DNA from: Promethearchaeota archaeon
GTDB lineage: Archaea > Asgardarchaeota > Lokiarchaeia > Sigyniarchaeales > SOKP01
Reading direction: 5' to 3'
Length of the DNA stretch: 15,038 bases
Assembly (NCBI GenBank): GCA_030605895.1
Contig: JAUWHL010000009.1
Location: forward strand, 1 to 15,038
Made by a program: the position numbers and the translations under genes
Notes under the pieces: model-generated
What the model saw: the letters and a program-made list of their open reading frames with translations, nothing else
Databases searched by the model: none
Told to the model about the DNA's origin: nothing
Shown here: positions 14,220-15,038 of the stretch, piece after piece
Position numbering within the stretch: the first letter of the stretch is position 1
Layout of the letters: every line of letters starts with the position of its first letter

Positions 14220-14240
14220 TGTATCGATTTTCTACTGTTA

Positions 14241-14250
14241 AATATATTAT
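14241..14250 (-). promoter_or_regulatory. TATA-like box upstream of the Sws1-like gene
   Basis: On the minus strand this reads ATAATATATT, centred 27 bases before the ATG at 14219, which would make a leaderless mRNA. The divergent gene at 14354 shares this 134-bp AT-rich gap. Low information content limits confidence. Confidence 0.35.
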
Positions 14251-14353
14251 TATCCGTAATAAAAAAAAATATTTGTATTAGTATTGAAATCTTTAGTACT
14301 TTTTATATTTGAAAAAAGAGTGAATTGTAATACGAAAGAAAAAAAAATGAATT

Positions 14354-14845
14354 ATGTTAAGACTTTTTGAAATCAAAAATAAAAAACGTATCTGTTCGAT
14401 ATGCAATGAGTATGTTGATTCCAATAAAATCCATGTAATTATAGAAGTCAATACAGTGCCACCTACTCTATTATTTTTCCATTTTCAACACTATAAATGT
14501 TTTTTAGATACATTAAACCATTATTTTAAGAATAAAAATGATGAAAAGTTTGAGAAATTTTTAAAACAACCAATTTGCGAAATTGAACAAGAACAAAAAA
14601 TGGCAAAAGAACAGGGATTTGAAACAGATTTCGATAATGATCTAAGCGAAGTACGAAATTTCCTTGTTTATAAAGGTATAAAAAAGACTTTAAAAACCGA
14701 ATTTATGTGTATCCTTTCTAAAGATAAAACAACCATTAAAGAATGTTTTAAGTGTGAAATGGGAAAATTACTTTTATGCAATAAATGCATACTCTTTTCT
14801 ATAAAGCCTAAGATGAATAAATTTGAAATAAAAAAGAGAGTATAA
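14354..14845 (+). CDS. Zinc-binding protein of unknown function, first gene of a pair
   Basis: A 163-residue protein. Residues 12-52 form a treble-clef-like site: C14-x2-C17 near a short hairpin, then a hydrophobic stretch and H46-x2-C49-F. This C-x2-C...H-x2-C spacing resembles PARP-type or LIM-like fingers. A second site sits near the C-terminus, ECFKCEMGKLLLCNKC (130-145), with C131, C134, C142 and C145. The middle (residues 55-115) is charged and helical. There is no membrane segment. I do not recognise the family. The next gene starts one base after this stop codon, so the two are almost certainly co-transcribed and probably act together. An ATG at 14347 is out of frame and not used. Confidence 0.7.
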   Translation: MLRLFEIKNKKRICSICNEYVDSNKIHVIIEVNTVPPTLLFFHFQHYKCFLDTLNHYFKNKNDEKFEKFLKQPICEIEQEQKMAKEQGFETDFDNDLSEVRNFLVYKGIKKTLKTEFMCILSKDKTTIKECFKCEMGKLLLCNKCILFSIKPKMNKFEIKKRV

Positions 14846-14846
14846 G

Positions 14847-15038
14847 ATGTCGGAAATTAAAAAGAGTAAAAAAGTAAAAGAGCGTGGACATCGAAAAAAA
14901 AAATTTGGAGACGATGAGAGCAAAGTAATTTCCTTCAGGATAGCTAAAACAGTTTATGAGAATAACAAGGAGGAGATTAGAAATAAAATCACTAAAGTTA
15001 TAGAAACGGAAGTAAAGAGGAAGAAAGCAAAAAATTCA
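14847..15038 (+). CDS. Basic protein, N-terminal 64 residues (runs off window)
   Basis: The frame opens at ATG one base after the preceding stop and is still open at the window's end. The first 20 residues are strongly basic (KKSKKVKERGHRKKK). Then SKVISFRIAKTVYENNKEEI (residues 25-44) looks like the opening strand and helix of a ribbon-helix-helix DNA-binding protein (S-x-RI-x-K-x-x-Y), and a lysine-rich helix follows. That reading is a guess from pattern. A nucleic-acid-binding role would suit the charge and the zinc-finger partner encoded upstream. Confidence 0.6.
   Translation, partial: MSEIKKSKKVKERGHRKKKFGDDESKVISFRIAKTVYENNKEEIRNKITKVIETEVKRKKAKNS

Overview
This window is AT-rich, gene-dense archaeal DNA. 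The archaeal assignment rests on a full-length TFB (TFIIB-type factor), an Rpo12/RpoP RNA polymerase subunit, a multi-OB-fold RPA, an archaeal-type UMP kinase, a pantoate kinase and a tRNA interrupted by bulge-helix-bulge introns. A Roadblock/LC7-type protein, a full-length Sws1/ZSWIM7-like SWIM protein, a treble-clef RING-like protein and two proteasome-assembly-chaperone-like proteins give it a eukaryote-flavoured repertoire. That combination suggests an Asgard (Lokiarchaeia-like) archaeon, which is an inference from gene content and not proof.

Layout. 1-438 is the end of an unrecognised gene. 454-3199 (minus) holds the RPA-like ssDNA-binding protein followed by a PfkB-family sugar kinase. 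3407-5704 holds a HisA-like TIM barrel (plus), a RING-like zinc protein (minus) and MfnB (plus), the first enzyme of the furan moiety of methanofuran. 5774-7513 holds a divergent pair: pantoate kinase (CoA synthesis, minus) and UMP kinase PyrH (plus). 7588-8889 holds two small zinc-ribbon/membrane proteins that flank a split-up tRNA-Leu(CAA) gene and a PAC4-like protein. 8904-10824 (minus) holds an unrecognised Cys/His protein, the Roadblock protein and a double zinc-finger protein. 10993-13036 holds TFB (plus), then Rpo12 and a PAC2-family protein (minus). 13174-15038 holds a CxxCxxCC (YkgJ-like) protein (plus), the Sws1-like protein (minus), and a zinc-finger gene followed one base later by a basic protein that runs off the window.

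Most genes stand alone or in pairs, with short AT-rich gaps that carry TATA-like boxes, so there is no single large operon. Three themes recur: core information processing (TFB, Rpo12, RPA, tRNA, Sws1-like), cofactor and nucleotide synthesis (MfnB, HisA-like, pantoate kinase, PyrH), and small zinc-binding proteins in unusual number. No CRISPR array, insertion sequence or phage gene was seen. The most striking object is the tRNA-Leu(CAA) gene. I read it as four exons (34, 5, 31 and 14 nt) separated by three introns (31, 47 and 30 nt), with the anticodon carried on the 5-nt exon.
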